A stretch of DNA of 64,000 bases from Lederbergia graminis (GTDB taxonomy: Bacteria > Bacillota > Bacilli > Bacillales > Bacillaceae_C). Position 1 is the first letter of the stretch. Every line of letters starts with the position of its first letter. The position numbers and the translations under genes are program-made. Below are positions 7,845 to 16,595 of this stretch, in pieces. The stretch is from NCBI RefSeq assembly GCF_042655485.1, contig NZ_JBHSMC010000014.1:310001-374000 (forward strand), written 5' to 3'. Below the pieces are notes generated by a model. It saw nothing but the letters and a program-made list of their open reading frames with translations. It had not been told where the DNA came from and searched no databases.

Positions 7845-8790
7845 ATTTGGGGAGAGGGATCTGGACAGATTTGTGTGGATGATGGAGAGGGGATGGTGGA
7901 GAGTATGGGTGTCATGACGGATTTAAGTGGATAATGCAGTGGAAAAGGTTGAGAGAGGAGCACTCACGACCGATTCGTGTTAAAAATGAAGATGAATCGG
8001 TCGAGAGCGTGATTGTCACGACGGATTCAATCGGATGTTGGAGTGAGAATAGTTGAGAGAACCGTTATCACGACATTTTTGAATGAAAGATGGTGCAGAA
8101 CCGGTTGAGAGAGGAGCAGTCACGACAGATAAGTGTTGAAAATGAAGATGGACTGGTCGAGAGCATGGTTGTCACGACGGTTTTATGCTGATGATGAAGT
8201 AAGAATAGTCGAGAGAACGTTTATCACGACAGATTCAAGTGGATGTTGGAGTGAGAATGGTTGAGAGAACCGTTATCACGACATCTTTGAATGAAAGATG
8301 GAGCGGAATCAGTTGAGAGAGGAGCACTCACGACCGATTCGTGTTAAAAATGAAGATGAATCGGTCGAGAGCGTGATTGTCACGACGGATTCAATCGGAT
8401 GTTGGGGTGAGAATGGTTGAGAGAACCGTTCTCACGACATTTTTGAATGAAAGATGGTGCAGAACCGGTTGAGAGCAGAGCAGTCACGACGGATTCAAGT
8501 GGATGTTGGAGTGAGAATGGTTGAGAGAACCGTTCTCACGACATTTTTGAATGAGATGGTGCACAACCTGTTGAGAGAGGAGCCGTCACGACGGATTTAA
8601 GTAGTTGATGCAGATGAATAAGTCGAGAGAACCGTTCTCACGACAGCTTTGAATAAAAGATGGAGCAGAACTGGTTGAGAGAGGAGCAGTCACGACCGAT
8701 TCAAGTTTATGATGCAGAAGAATCAGTCAAGAGCAGTTCTATCACATCAATTTTATCCCTAATGTTAACAGGTCGTGAGAATCCAACTGT
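7845..8790. repeat. 52-bp-period tandem repeat array A (about 17 units, TCACGAC core)
   Basis: The heptamer TCACGAC, or a close variant, begins at 7912, 7964, 8016, 8068, 8120, 8172, 8224, 8276, 8328, 8380, 8432, 8484, 8536, 8586, 8638, 8690 and 8742. Every step is 52 bp except one of 50. In most units GTTGAGAG or GTCGAGAG starts 16 nt before the heptamer, giving an imperfect inverted pair with GTCGTGA symmetry. Units fall into about three variants (after the heptamer: CGATTC, GGATTC, CATTTTTG). A block of three units near 7948-8110 recurs almost unchanged at 8312-8474, offset 364 bp = 7 x 52, which points to unequal recombination. No ORF spans it and no direct repeat is exact enough for CRISPR. 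Confidence 0.9.
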
Positions 8791-8811
8791 CAGAGGTCCA
8801 TAAATAATTCA

Positions 8812-8848
8812 ACAAAAAGAAATACCCTGAATCTTGATGTTCAGGGCA
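8812..8848 (-). terminator. terminator of the MFS gene
   Basis: On the minus strand CCCTGAA (8846-8840), 8-nt loop, TTCAGGG (8831-8825), then a T-rich tail ATTTCTTTTTG. It lies directly after the MFS stop codon. Confidence 0.75.
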
Positions 8849-8860
8849 GGTTACTTCAAA

Positions 8861-10057
8861 CTATGTAGCTTTTTTAAATTTATCGTTTATCACGATAAAA
8901 ATATAAATTAACATGGAAATACATACAGATAGGGCAGATATGCCATAAATCGTATGGTAGCCGAATGAGTGGGCTATTTGACCGAAAAGTATTGCTCCGA
9001 TTCCCACCCCGAGATCAAAGAAGGAGAAAAATGTGGCATTGGCCATTCCACGCCGGTTCATCGGAGAATCTTTAACAGACCAAGCTTGTAATGCTGGTTG
9101 CACCGTTCCGAAGCCAAGTCCATACAATATCGCTGCTGCAAAAAGCGTTATGCTATTTGGTAACCATGATAAAAGCATCATCGATATAAATATCATCAAA
9201 GTTCCTGGTATAAATACATATAGATGGCCTTTTTGGTCGTAAATTTTTCCAGCAAATGTACGTGAAATCATTAAAGCTAGTGCATATAGGAGAAAATATA
9301 TCTCTATTCCATCTACACCTTTTTGCGCTGAGTAGATAGGAAGAAATGTTGCAATTCCACCAAATGTAACCGTTATAAAAAATAGTAGGATAGATGGTGG
9401 TAATGCTGACTTTTCATATACATCCCACTTTTTATGTGGAATCGTTCGTTTCTCTACTTGTTTATAGCGAATTTTAGATGCTAATAATAACGATGTTAAT
9501 CCAAGAATTCCTACAATAATAAATAATTGTTTAAACGAAATAATTCCCATTAAAGCTAGACCAAGTGAAGGTCCAAATGCTAACGCTAAATTTCCCGATA
9601 AACCGTAATAGCCCATTCCTTCGCCACGACGTTTTGCCGGGATGAGATCTGTAGCGATTGTCCCTGAAGCTGTTGTGGAAAAGCCCCAACCAACTCCTTG
9701 AATAATCCTCATAAGAAATAAAAATATGAGACTAGCAGCAAATCCAAATGAGCTCACAGACAAAACAAAGATACCTAAACCAGTTAAGTATATAAAACGT
9801 CTACCCTTTGTTTCTAATGCGTGACCAGCAAACGGTCTAATTAAAAGCGCGGAGAAGGTGAAAATTCCAACGACTATTCCGATAAGCTGATCATTGCCAC
9901 CAAGTTTTTCAACGAAAAGTGGGAGCGTTGGCAATGTCATTTGAAAACCGAGAAAAATAAAGAAATTGGACATAACAATTAGTATGAAATCTTTTGTCCA
10001 TATTCGTTCGGAACTCTCTTCTTGTAGAGGAGCTTCCTTCGCGAGCGAATGACCCAT
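8861..10057 (-). CDS. major facilitator superfamily transporter
   Basis: 398 residues with 12 predicted membrane helices and the MFS A-like motif after TM2 (RPFAGHALETKGRRFIYLTG, with an equivalent SRTFAGKIYDQKGHLYVF after TM8). Motif C-like GYYGLSGNLALAFGPSLG in TM5 is typical of drug:H+ antiporters (DHA1 group). It is probably a cytoplasmic membrane exporter; the substrate is unknown. AAGGAGGAG precedes the ATG. It is monocistronic with its own terminator and is divergent from pxpB, sharing the 180-bp intergenic region. Confidence 0.88.
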   Translation of the reverse strand: MGHSLAKEAPLQEESSERIWTKDFILIVMSNFFIFLGFQMTLPTLPLFVEKLGGNDQLIGIVVGIFTFSALLIRPFAGHALETKGRRFIYLTGLGIFVLSVSSFGFAASLIFLFLMRIIQGVGWGFSTTASGTIATDLIPAKRRGEGMGYYGLSGNLALAFGPSLGLALMGIISFKQLFIIVGILGLTSLLLASKIRYKQVEKRTIPHKKWDVYEKSALPPSILLFFITVTFGGIATFLPIYSAQKGVDGIEIYFLLYALALMISRTFAGKIYDQKGHLYVFIPGTLMIFISMMLLSWLPNSITLFAAAILYGLGFGTVQPALQAWSVKDSPMNRRGMANATFFSFFDLGVGIGAILFGQIAHSFGYHTIYGISALSVCISMLIYIFIVINDKFKKAT

Positions 10058-10237
10058 TAAATCTCCTCCTTAACATGTTATATTAATCTATTATTTTGGT
10101 ACTCTAAATATATGCTATATTCTACATGATTTAGCATCGGAATTCTATGTATAACGATCATATTTAAAAGTTGATATTTGAAAAATGTTATAATTAGGAA
10201 AGTTATGTATTAATTGAAGAGGGTGTGAGTACTCATC

Positions 10238-10960
10238 ATTACATATGAAAGAATTTATCCATTAAGTGAAACTACAATTGTAGTTGATTTTGGTACAACA
10301 GTAGATGAAGAGACACATAAAAAAGTACATGCATTCTGTACATACCTACAAAACAATAAATTAAACATAATAAAAGGATTTGTACCAGCTTATACAAATG
10401 TAACTATCTACTATGACTGTTACATGGCTTTTCAACAAATTAGTTCATACATTGTCACATCTGGATATGAAGTAATGAAAGCAATTCTAAAAGAACTTTT
10501 GACAAATATGAAGGAAACAGAAGAGGAAAAGAAGAAAGTCATAGAGATTCCTGTATGTTATGGGGGAAGCTTTGGTCCTGACTTAGAAATAGTAGCAAAC
10601 CATCATCACTTAACACCTGAACAGGTAATCCATATTCACTCGAAACCGAAGTATTTAGTTCATATGATTGGTTTCGCACCAGGATTTCCATATTTGGGAG
10701 GACTGAATGAGGAAATTGCAATACCTCGTAGACAATCACCAAGGGTGAAAATACCTGCAGGTTCTGTTGGGATTGCTGGAAATCAAACAGGAGTGTATCC
10801 AATTGAGTCTCCAGGAGGTTGGCAAATAATTGGCAGAACACCTGTAAAATTATTTGATCCTCATAAAACACCACCTACACTTTTGCAAACAGGGAACTAT
10901 ATTACCTTTAAGCCAATCTCTCGTAAAGAATATGAACAATTAGCGGGGGTGGAATGGTGA
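10238..10960 (+). CDS. pxpB: 5-oxoprolinase subunit PxpB (KipI family)
   Basis: About 240 residues, equal to Bacillus KipI, only if translation begins at the ATT at 10238. The reading frame is open and homologous from there (TYERIYPLSETTIVVDFG), whereas the first in-frame ATG is 62 codons in (10424) and would remove the N-terminal domain. An in-frame TGA lies just before (10226-10228), and GAGGGTG sits 10-12 nt upstream. Family signatures are the HMIGFAPGFPYLGG loop and IPAGSVGIAGNQTGVYP. With PxpC and PxpA it forms the ATP-dependent 5-oxoprolinase that returns pyroglutamate to glutamate; in B. subtilis the homologue also inhibits the sporulation kinase KinA. Either a rare ATT start or a damaged ATG. 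Confidence 0.85.
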   Translation: MTYERIYPLSETTIVVDFGTTVDEETHKKVHAFCTYLQNNKLNIIKGFVPAYTNVTIYYDCYMAFQQISSYIVTSGYEVMKAILKELLTNMKETEEEKKKVIEIPVCYGGSFGPDLEIVANHHHLTPEQVIHIHSKPKYLVHMIGFAPGFPYLGGLNEEIAIPRRQSPRVKIPAGSVGIAGNQTGVYPIESPGGWQIIGRTPVKLFDPHKTPPTLLQTGNYITFKPISRKEYEQLAGVEW

Positions 10961-11973
10961 GTATCGAAATAATTAAACCAGGGGTTCTTTCCACTATTCA
11001 GGACCTTGGCAGAATAGGTTACCAGCAATTTGGTGTTATCAAAAGTGGGGCAATGGACGAATTTGCATTAAGAACAGCCAATATTTTAGTTGGGAATGAA
11101 GAGAACGAAGCAGCAATAGAAATGACATTAATTGGAACAACGATACGATTTAATTGTAATACACTAGTTGCCATTTGTGGTGGAGACTTTTCACCTACGA
11201 TTGACGGTGAACTAGTGCCCCAATGGCGACCAGTTTTCATCAAAAAAGGGACTACGTTAAAAATGGGTGGAGCGAGAAAGCAAATTCGCGCTTATTTAGC
11301 GGTAGCTGGTGGATTGGATGTTCCGGTTGTCATGGGTAGTCGCTCTACTTATTTACGTGCAGGTATCGGTGGTTTTATGGGAAGGAAACTTTTATCTGGT
11401 GATGTTATACAGATAAAAGACCCTATGCAAAAAGCCATCGATATTGATCAGTCATATATATCGTTTCCGAAATTTATTTCTAGTCAAATAAAACCACCAT
11501 ACGAATCCTCGAGCTTTATTCGTATTGTTCGAGGAAGCGAGTATCATTTATTCACAGAGAAAAGTAAAGAGCTGCTTCTATCAAAACCATTTATTTTGAG
11601 TTCTGACTCTGATCGTATGGGCTACCGATTAGAAGGACATCGTATTCAGTTACATAAAGAAGGGGAAATGGTATCATCCGCTGTTACATTTGGAACGATA
11701 CAAGTCCCATCTAACGGAAACCCCATTATATTGATGGCAGATCATCAAACAACTGGGGGTTATCCAAAGATCGGTCAAGTCATAGCGGTTGATTTACCGT
11801 TACTTGCCCAAATGAATATAGGTTCGGAAATTTATTTTCAGGAAGTATCCTTTGAGGAAGCAGAGCGCTTATTCATTGAAAGAGAAAGGGAAATACAAAT
11901 TTTGAAGCATGTAATGAAAAAAGAGTTAATCAATTTTTTAGGAGCGTTATCGTATGAACTTTATCGATATTAA
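10954..11973 (+). CDS. pxpC: 5-oxoprolinase subunit PxpC (KipA family)
   Basis: 339 residues of the biotin-dependent carboxyltransferase-like KipA/PxpC family: N-terminal IEIIKPGVLSTIQDLGR, then GAMDEFALRTANILVGN, LAVAGGLDVPVVMGSRST and DHQTTGGYPKIG near the C-terminus. It partners PxpB in ATP-dependent ring opening of 5-oxoproline. The ATG overlaps the end of pxpB by 7 nt, with GGGGGTGG as ribosome binding site, and its own end overlaps pxpA by 20 nt, so the three genes are tightly coupled. The neighbours kipR, ycsG and ycsI of B. subtilis are absent here. Confidence 0.93.
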   Translation: MVSIEIIKPGVLSTIQDLGRIGYQQFGVIKSGAMDEFALRTANILVGNEENEAAIEMTLIGTTIRFNCNTLVAICGGDFSPTIDGELVPQWRPVFIKKGTTLKMGGARKQIRAYLAVAGGLDVPVVMGSRSTYLRAGIGGFMGRKLLSGDVIQIKDPMQKAIDIDQSYISFPKFISSQIKPPYESSSFIRIVRGSEYHLFTEKSKELLLSKPFILSSDSDRMGYRLEGHRIQLHKEGEMVSSAVTFGTIQVPSNGNPIILMADHQTTGGYPKIGQVIAVDLPLLAQMNIGSEIYFQEVSFEEAERLFIEREREIQILKHVMKKELINFLGALSYELYRY

Positions 11974-12721
11974 TTGTGATATGGGAGAAAGCTTTGGAGC
12001 GTATTCATTAGGTAAAGATGAAGAAATATTAAAGTTTGTGACATCAGCTAATATCGCATGTGGATTTCATGCTGGTGATCCAGCAACGATGAAAAAAACG
12101 GTACAACTTGCTTTAGAACATAATGTAGGAATTGGTGTTCATCCTGGACTACCAGATTTAGTCGGATTTGGGAGACGGAATATTGATATAAGTCCGGATG
12201 AAGCATATAACCTCGTTTTATATCAGATAGGTGCATTATCAGCTTTTGTAAAAGCAGAGGGTGGAAATATCCAACATGTAAAGCCCCACGGAGCACTTTA
12301 TAATATGGCAGCAAGAAACGAAGACTTAGCTCAAGCGATTGCAAAAGCTATTGTAGATGTAGATATGGATATTATTTTATTTGGTTTAGCGAATAGTGAG
12401 TTATTGAAGGCTGGAAGAAAATATGGCTTGCGAATTGCAAGTGAAGTTTTCGCTGATAGAACATATCAACATAACGGTACATTAACACCCAGAAATCAAC
12501 CAAATGCACTTATTGTGGATGAACGAGTAGCAGTTGCACAAGTAATTCGAATGGTGCAGGAAGGTAAGGTATTAACGAATCAAGGTGAAGAGATAGGAAT
12601 TGAAGCACATACAGTTTGTATACATGGGGATGGGCCCAATGCACTTACCTTTGCCAAGAGAATAAGTACAGAGCTGTCTGATGCGGGAATTAATATTAAG
12701 AAAATAGGGGAAATTATATAG
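11954..12721 (+). CDS. pxpA: 5-oxoprolinase subunit PxpA (LamB/YcsF family)
   Basis: 255 residues, the full family length. Signatures are DINCDMGESFGAY at the N-terminus, NIACGFHAGDP, GVHPGLPDLVGFGRR, HVKPHGALYN and AEVFADRTY-like SEVFADRTYQHNG; the conserved His, Asp and Glu residues fit a metal-dependent deacetylase-like barrel. It is the third component of 5-oxoprolinase. AGGAGCG lies ahead of the ATG, inside the last codons of pxpC. It is the last gene of the pxpBCA operon and is followed by a terminator. Confidence 0.95.
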   Translation: MNFIDINCDMGESFGAYSLGKDEEILKFVTSANIACGFHAGDPATMKKTVQLALEHNVGIGVHPGLPDLVGFGRRNIDISPDEAYNLVLYQIGALSAFVKAEGGNIQHVKPHGALYNMAARNEDLAQAIAKAIVDVDMDIILFGLANSELLKAGRKYGLRIASEVFADRTYQHNGTLTPRNQPNALIVDERVAVAQVIRMVQEGKVLTNQGEEIGIEAHTVCIHGDGPNALTFAKRISTELSDAGINIKKIGEII

Positions 12722-12728
12722 GGAATTA

Positions 12729-12762
12729 GGAGAGTCCACGGTTTGTGGGACTCTTCTTTTTT
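12729..12762 (+). terminator. terminator of the pxpBCA operon
   Basis: AGAGTCC, loop of about nine, GGGACTCT, then TCTTTTTTTT. It directly follows the pxpA stop codon. Confidence 0.88.
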
Positions 12763-12920
12763 TTACACTTCCTATTGGTTTTAAAAAAATAGGAATCAAC
12801 TCCTAGTGTTTTTAACCTATATAAGAAGAATAGGTGATAAGTTTTTTATGGGTAATATTGCATAATAAAGATACATTAATTACTAATTGCTTACGAATTA
12901 TGTGAACGGTGGTGTTATCG

Positions 12921-14549
12921 ATGGTTAATCAACATGCATTACAACTTTTTATACAAGCATTCAATGCAATTCAAGACTTACTTTTTATCATAAAAGCGGA
13001 AACTGGGAATTTTACGATCGAATATGTCAATAAAAGAGGATTAGACTACTTACAAAAAGATGAGGGTATATTTGGGCAATCCATTTCTGGAATACAAGAA
13101 AAGCTAGGAAGCACATTTACATTCCATCTATCTCAAGCAGCCAATGGTACGGATGAAAAAAGGTTTGTAGAAGTGATAGATACAAATAAAGGCCAATCAG
13201 AATTAGAAACAGTATTAACACCTGTTGAATTAGATAGCGATATTTACATCATTGCGGTTTTTCGTCCTGTTAAGGAGAAAAAGCAACCATTACAACAACT
13301 TGTTGAAAGTGAGGAAAAGTATCGGAAAATTGTCCGAGCTATTCCTGATGCTATCATCTTACATCGAAATGGAATTATATATGATGTCAACGAAGTAGCG
13401 TTACATTTGTTAAAAACAAACGAAGAGCATGTTATCGGAAAACATGTATTGGACTTTGTAGATATGAGAGATCGGCAACAGGTAGTAGAGCGGATCGAGA
13501 ATGCGATGTATAAGGGCCTAAACGGTAAGACGGTAGAGGAGAGGTTTGTAAATTATGCAGGTGAGGTCATCTATGCAGATACAACTTCAGCTCCAGTAAA
13601 AATAAATGGAGAGCAATTTGTATTAGTAACGTTTAAGGATGTAACAGAAAGAAAATTGGCAGAAAAACAAATACGTGAAAGTGAAGAACGTTTTCGAATT
13701 ATCGCAGAACATTCAATGGATATCATCAAAATTTTAGATCCATCAGGAGAAATTATGTATGTTTCTCCTGCAATAGAGGCTGTTTTGGGTTACGACATTC
13801 AAGACGTAGTAGGGAAGTCGTTTTTTAAAACAATTTATGAAGAGGATGTTTCGGACGTAAAACAAAAATTTTCTAATATGATACAGACAAAGGAATACTT
13901 TGATTTTATCTTAAGGCGTGTCCATCAAGATGGTTATCCAGTGTGGCTTCATTCTGACATAATACCTGTACTAGATGGGGATGGAGAAATTGAAAAAATA
14001 ATTGTTATTTCTGGTGATGTTTCAGCATTTAAAAGAAGAGAAGAAATGCTATCCAAAATGGCTTTTTATGATTCATTAACGGGACTCCCGAATAGAAGAT
14101 TATTTACTCATCGCCTTCAACAAGCGATGTACACAACAGATAGAACAGGGAATATAACGGCATTATTAGTGTTGGATTGTGACAAGTTTAAGCAAATCAA
14201 TGATACGCTCGGTCACGATATCGGAGATGAAGTTTTAAAAGAATTTGCAAGGCGTGTTCGAAGTTCTATCAGAAGCATGGATACACTCTCTAGGTTAGGT
14301 GGAGATGAATTTACGATTATCCTTCCGGAATTACATAAAAAGGAAGAGGTATTCGATATATCCAATAAGATTTTTAAGAAAATACATGCTCCAATGGTGA
14401 TTAACGGGGAGTCATTATCAATTACAACAAGTATTGGTGCATCCTTTTATCCAGGAGATGGGACGACAATAGAAAACTTATTTAAAGCAGCAGATGAAAA
14501 CTTATATAAAGTGAAAGAAAATGGTGGAGATTCCATTATAATTTTGTAA
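12921..14549 (+). CDS. PAS-PAS-PAS-GGDEF diguanylate cyclase
   Basis: About 542 residues, no membrane helices. An N-terminal PAS-like region (about 1-110), two PAS domains (about 130-240 and 255-375, with EEKYRKIVRAIPDAIILHRNG and ESEERFRIIAEHSMDII starts) and a GGDEF domain (about 385-542). The active-site loop GGDEF is intact at residue 460, and the inhibitory I-site RxxD (RSMD) stands exactly five residues before it, so it should make c-di-GMP with product inhibition. PAS sensors make it a cytosolic switch for a redox, oxygen or small-molecule cue. GGTGGTG precedes the ATG at 12921; upstream GTG codons are in frame but overlie that ribosome binding site. It heads a co-oriented signalling block. 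Confidence 0.9.
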   Translation: MVNQHALQLFIQAFNAIQDLLFIIKAETGNFTIEYVNKRGLDYLQKDEGIFGQSISGIQEKLGSTFTFHLSQAANGTDEKRFVEVIDTNKGQSELETVLTPVELDSDIYIIAVFRPVKEKKQPLQQLVESEEKYRKIVRAIPDAIILHRNGIIYDVNEVALHLLKTNEEHVIGKHVLDFVDMRDRQQVVERIENAMYKGLNGKTVEERFVNYAGEVIYADTTSAPVKINGEQFVLVTFKDVTERKLAEKQIRESEERFRIIAEHSMDIIKILDPSGEIMYVSPAIEAVLGYDIQDVVGKSFFKTIYEEDVSDVKQKFSNMIQTKEYFDFILRRVHQDGYPVWLHSDIIPVLDGDGEIEKIIVISGDVSAFKRREEMLSKMAFYDSLTGLPNRRLFTHRLQQAMYTTDRTGNITALLVLDCDKFKQINDTLGHDIGDEVLKEFARRVRSSIRSMDTLSRLGGDEFTIILPELHKKEEVFDISNKIFKKIHAPMVINGESLSITTSIGASFYPGDGTTIENLFKAADENLYKVKENGGDSIIIL

Positions 14550-14565
14550 CGAAAGAAGAGAGGTT

Positions 14566-16482
14566 ATGGGAATGGTTAATTTTCCGTTTTTGAAAAACAA
14601 AAAGAATAAACAAGATGATGAGCAGTACCTAACTTCTTCTGAAGAGACAACAGAGTATTTGGAAATAAAGGAAAAACTTAAAATAACGGAACAACAGAAA
14701 CATGCATATGAGAAAAGAATACAGTATTTAATTCATCATGATCATGTAACGGATTTACCAAATCGAACTCTTTTTGATCGGAAAATTGAGGAATTGATTA
14801 TGGAATCATCTTTGAAAGATGCGAATTTTACTGTGATGTATTTAGATGTGGACCGTTTTAGGCAAATCAATGAATCACTTGGCCATGTTATCGGGGAAAA
14901 ATTAATCATGCAGTTTAGTCAACGAATGAAAAAATTACTAAACAAAGATTCACTACTTGCAAGAGTAGGTGGGGATGAATTTGGAATTATTTTGTGGAAT
15001 TATTCAGACGCTAAATACCCTGAGTTCACTGCTAATTGGATTCTCGATGATTTAAATGAATATTTTGTAGTTGAAGATATCGAATTCCGGATTACTACAA
15101 GTATTGGCATTAGTAGTTTCCCTGCAGATGGCCAAACAAAGGATGAATTAGTAAAAGCTGCAGAAGTAGCTCTTTTCCGTGCGAAGAAAAATGGGAAGAA
15201 TACGTACCAAATCTATTCCGCAACGATGGATATTAACTCCTATAAGAATTTCTATTTAGACCGAGATTTGAGAAAGTCTATTGAGAATAATGAACTGGTA
15301 GTGTACCTACAACCTCGTGTTGATACGTTCACAGGTAAATTGATAAGTGCAGAGGCTTTAGTTCGTTGGGAGCACCCAGTATGGGGACTTGTTTCTCCAA
15401 GTGAATTTATTCCAATTGCAGAGGATTCAGGGTTTATCAATGAAATTGGAGATTGGGTATTAGAAGAAGTATGTCACTTTATTCAATCTTGCGAGAAAAA
15501 GAAGATAACTACAATCCCAATTTCTATTAATATATCGGCACAACGATTTCTTAGAAATGACTGGAAGGATAAGTTAATTCACATCTTACGGAAAACAAAT
15601 ACTGATCCAAATTTATTAGAATTTGAGATTACAGAAAGAACACTAATTCAATATGAGCAAGATGTCGAAGCTGCGCTGAAATATATTAAAGGATTGGGAA
15701 TAAAAATTGCATTAGATGATTTTGGTACAGGCTATTCGTCACTATCATATATTAAGGATTTCTCGATAGATACGATTAAAATTGATCGATCTTTTATTTC
15801 ACAAATAGCGAAATCCTGTGATGTGGAAGTTATTATAAAAACGTTGCTATATATGACGAAGGAATTAAAGATGAATGTTGTGGCAGAGGGTGTCGAGACA
15901 GAAGTACAACTAGATTTTCTAAAACAACACGGTTGTAAGGAAATTCAAGGATATATATACAGTAAACCTGTTACTATTGAGGAATTTCAAGCGTTACAAT
16001 CAGAATCTATTTTAAAACTACATGATCCAAGTCAACACAAGAGGGTAGGAGTTCCAATCAAACGGAAATACTTTCGCATTGATTTACATTATCCTTTAAA
16101 AGCAAAGATGACGTTAACATCTATTAAAGGAAAAGAAGTTAAATTAGGAAAAACAGATGTCTTAATCGAAAATATTGGTCCGGGGGGCCTAAAATTTCTT
16201 TCTAACATACACTTACCGATACGTTCAGATATATTTTTTCAGTTCGATACGAAGATATTGAATGAGCCCATCACTTTGTCGGGATATATCGTGTGGAAGG
16301 AAGAAGTGCAAGATATTTATCAGTATGGATTGCAACTGGAAATTGAAGAACAAGATAGGGACCATTTAATAAAGGTACTAAATAATCTTACCGTCCAACT
16401 TAGAAAAACTACTAAATTACCTAACTGTAATTTTATCCTTGTCGATAAAATCGATTATATTAAAAAGCTACAAAAAGAATAA
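14566..16482 (+). CDS. GGDEF-EAL-PilZ protein
   Basis: 638 residues: a charged N-terminus and short coiled coil (1-50), GGDEF (about 50-210, intact GGDEF at 135 but without an I-site RxxD), EAL (about 215-465) and PilZ (about 500-638). The EAL domain keeps the catalytic set: SAEALVRWEH, ISINISAQRF, LEFEITERT, LDDFGTGYSSL, DTIKIDRSFI, VVAEGVETE and EIQGY, so phosphodiesterase activity is likely. The PilZ domain shows RKYFRID and NIGPGGLKF, a c-di-GMP binding pattern. Such an enzyme can make, break and sense the messenger. ATG with AGAGAGG upstream, 16 nt after the cyclase gene, so the two are probably co-transcribed. Confidence 0.9.
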   Translation: MGMVNFPFLKNKKNKQDDEQYLTSSEETTEYLEIKEKLKITEQQKHAYEKRIQYLIHHDHVTDLPNRTLFDRKIEELIMESSLKDANFTVMYLDVDRFRQINESLGHVIGEKLIMQFSQRMKKLLNKDSLLARVGGDEFGIILWNYSDAKYPEFTANWILDDLNEYFVVEDIEFRITTSIGISSFPADGQTKDELVKAAEVALFRAKKNGKNTYQIYSATMDINSYKNFYLDRDLRKSIENNELVVYLQPRVDTFTGKLISAEALVRWEHPVWGLVSPSEFIPIAEDSGFINEIGDWVLEEVCHFIQSCEKKKITTIPISINISAQRFLRNDWKDKLIHILRKTNTDPNLLEFEITERTLIQYEQDVEAALKYIKGLGIKIALDDFGTGYSSLSYIKDFSIDTIKIDRSFISQIAKSCDVEVIIKTLLYMTKELKMNVVAEGVETEVQLDFLKQHGCKEIQGYIYSKPVTIEEFQALQSESILKLHDPSQHKRVGVPIKRKYFRIDLHYPLKAKMTLTSIKGKEVKLGKTDVLIENIGPGGLKFLSNIHLPIRSDIFFQFDTKILNEPITLSGYIVWKEEVQDIYQYGLQLEIEEQDRDHLIKVLNNLTVQLRKTTKLPNCNFILVDKIDYIKKLQKE

Positions 16483-16595
16483 TACCTTGTGGTAAAAATT
16501 AGTATGAAAATAATATATATGTACGATCCCTTATTATGCTATTCTAAAGTATGAATTATGACAGAAATATGTCCGTATTAAGGGAAGGGACTTTA

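Noticed and set aside
7845..8790. Array A as a CRISPR array
   Set aside because: The conserved part is a short imperfect dyad, units resemble one another over their full length, there are no unique spacers between identical repeats, and no cas genes are nearby.
10424..10960. pxpB starting at the first ATG (10424)
   Set aside because: This would delete the N-terminal ~62 residues that are homologous to KipI; the open frame and homology extend back to 10238.
12763..12920. A c-di-GMP riboswitch before the cyclase gene
   Set aside because: The 160-bp leader is A/T-rich and lacks the GC-rich conserved core and tetraloop-receptor features of GEMM riboswitches.
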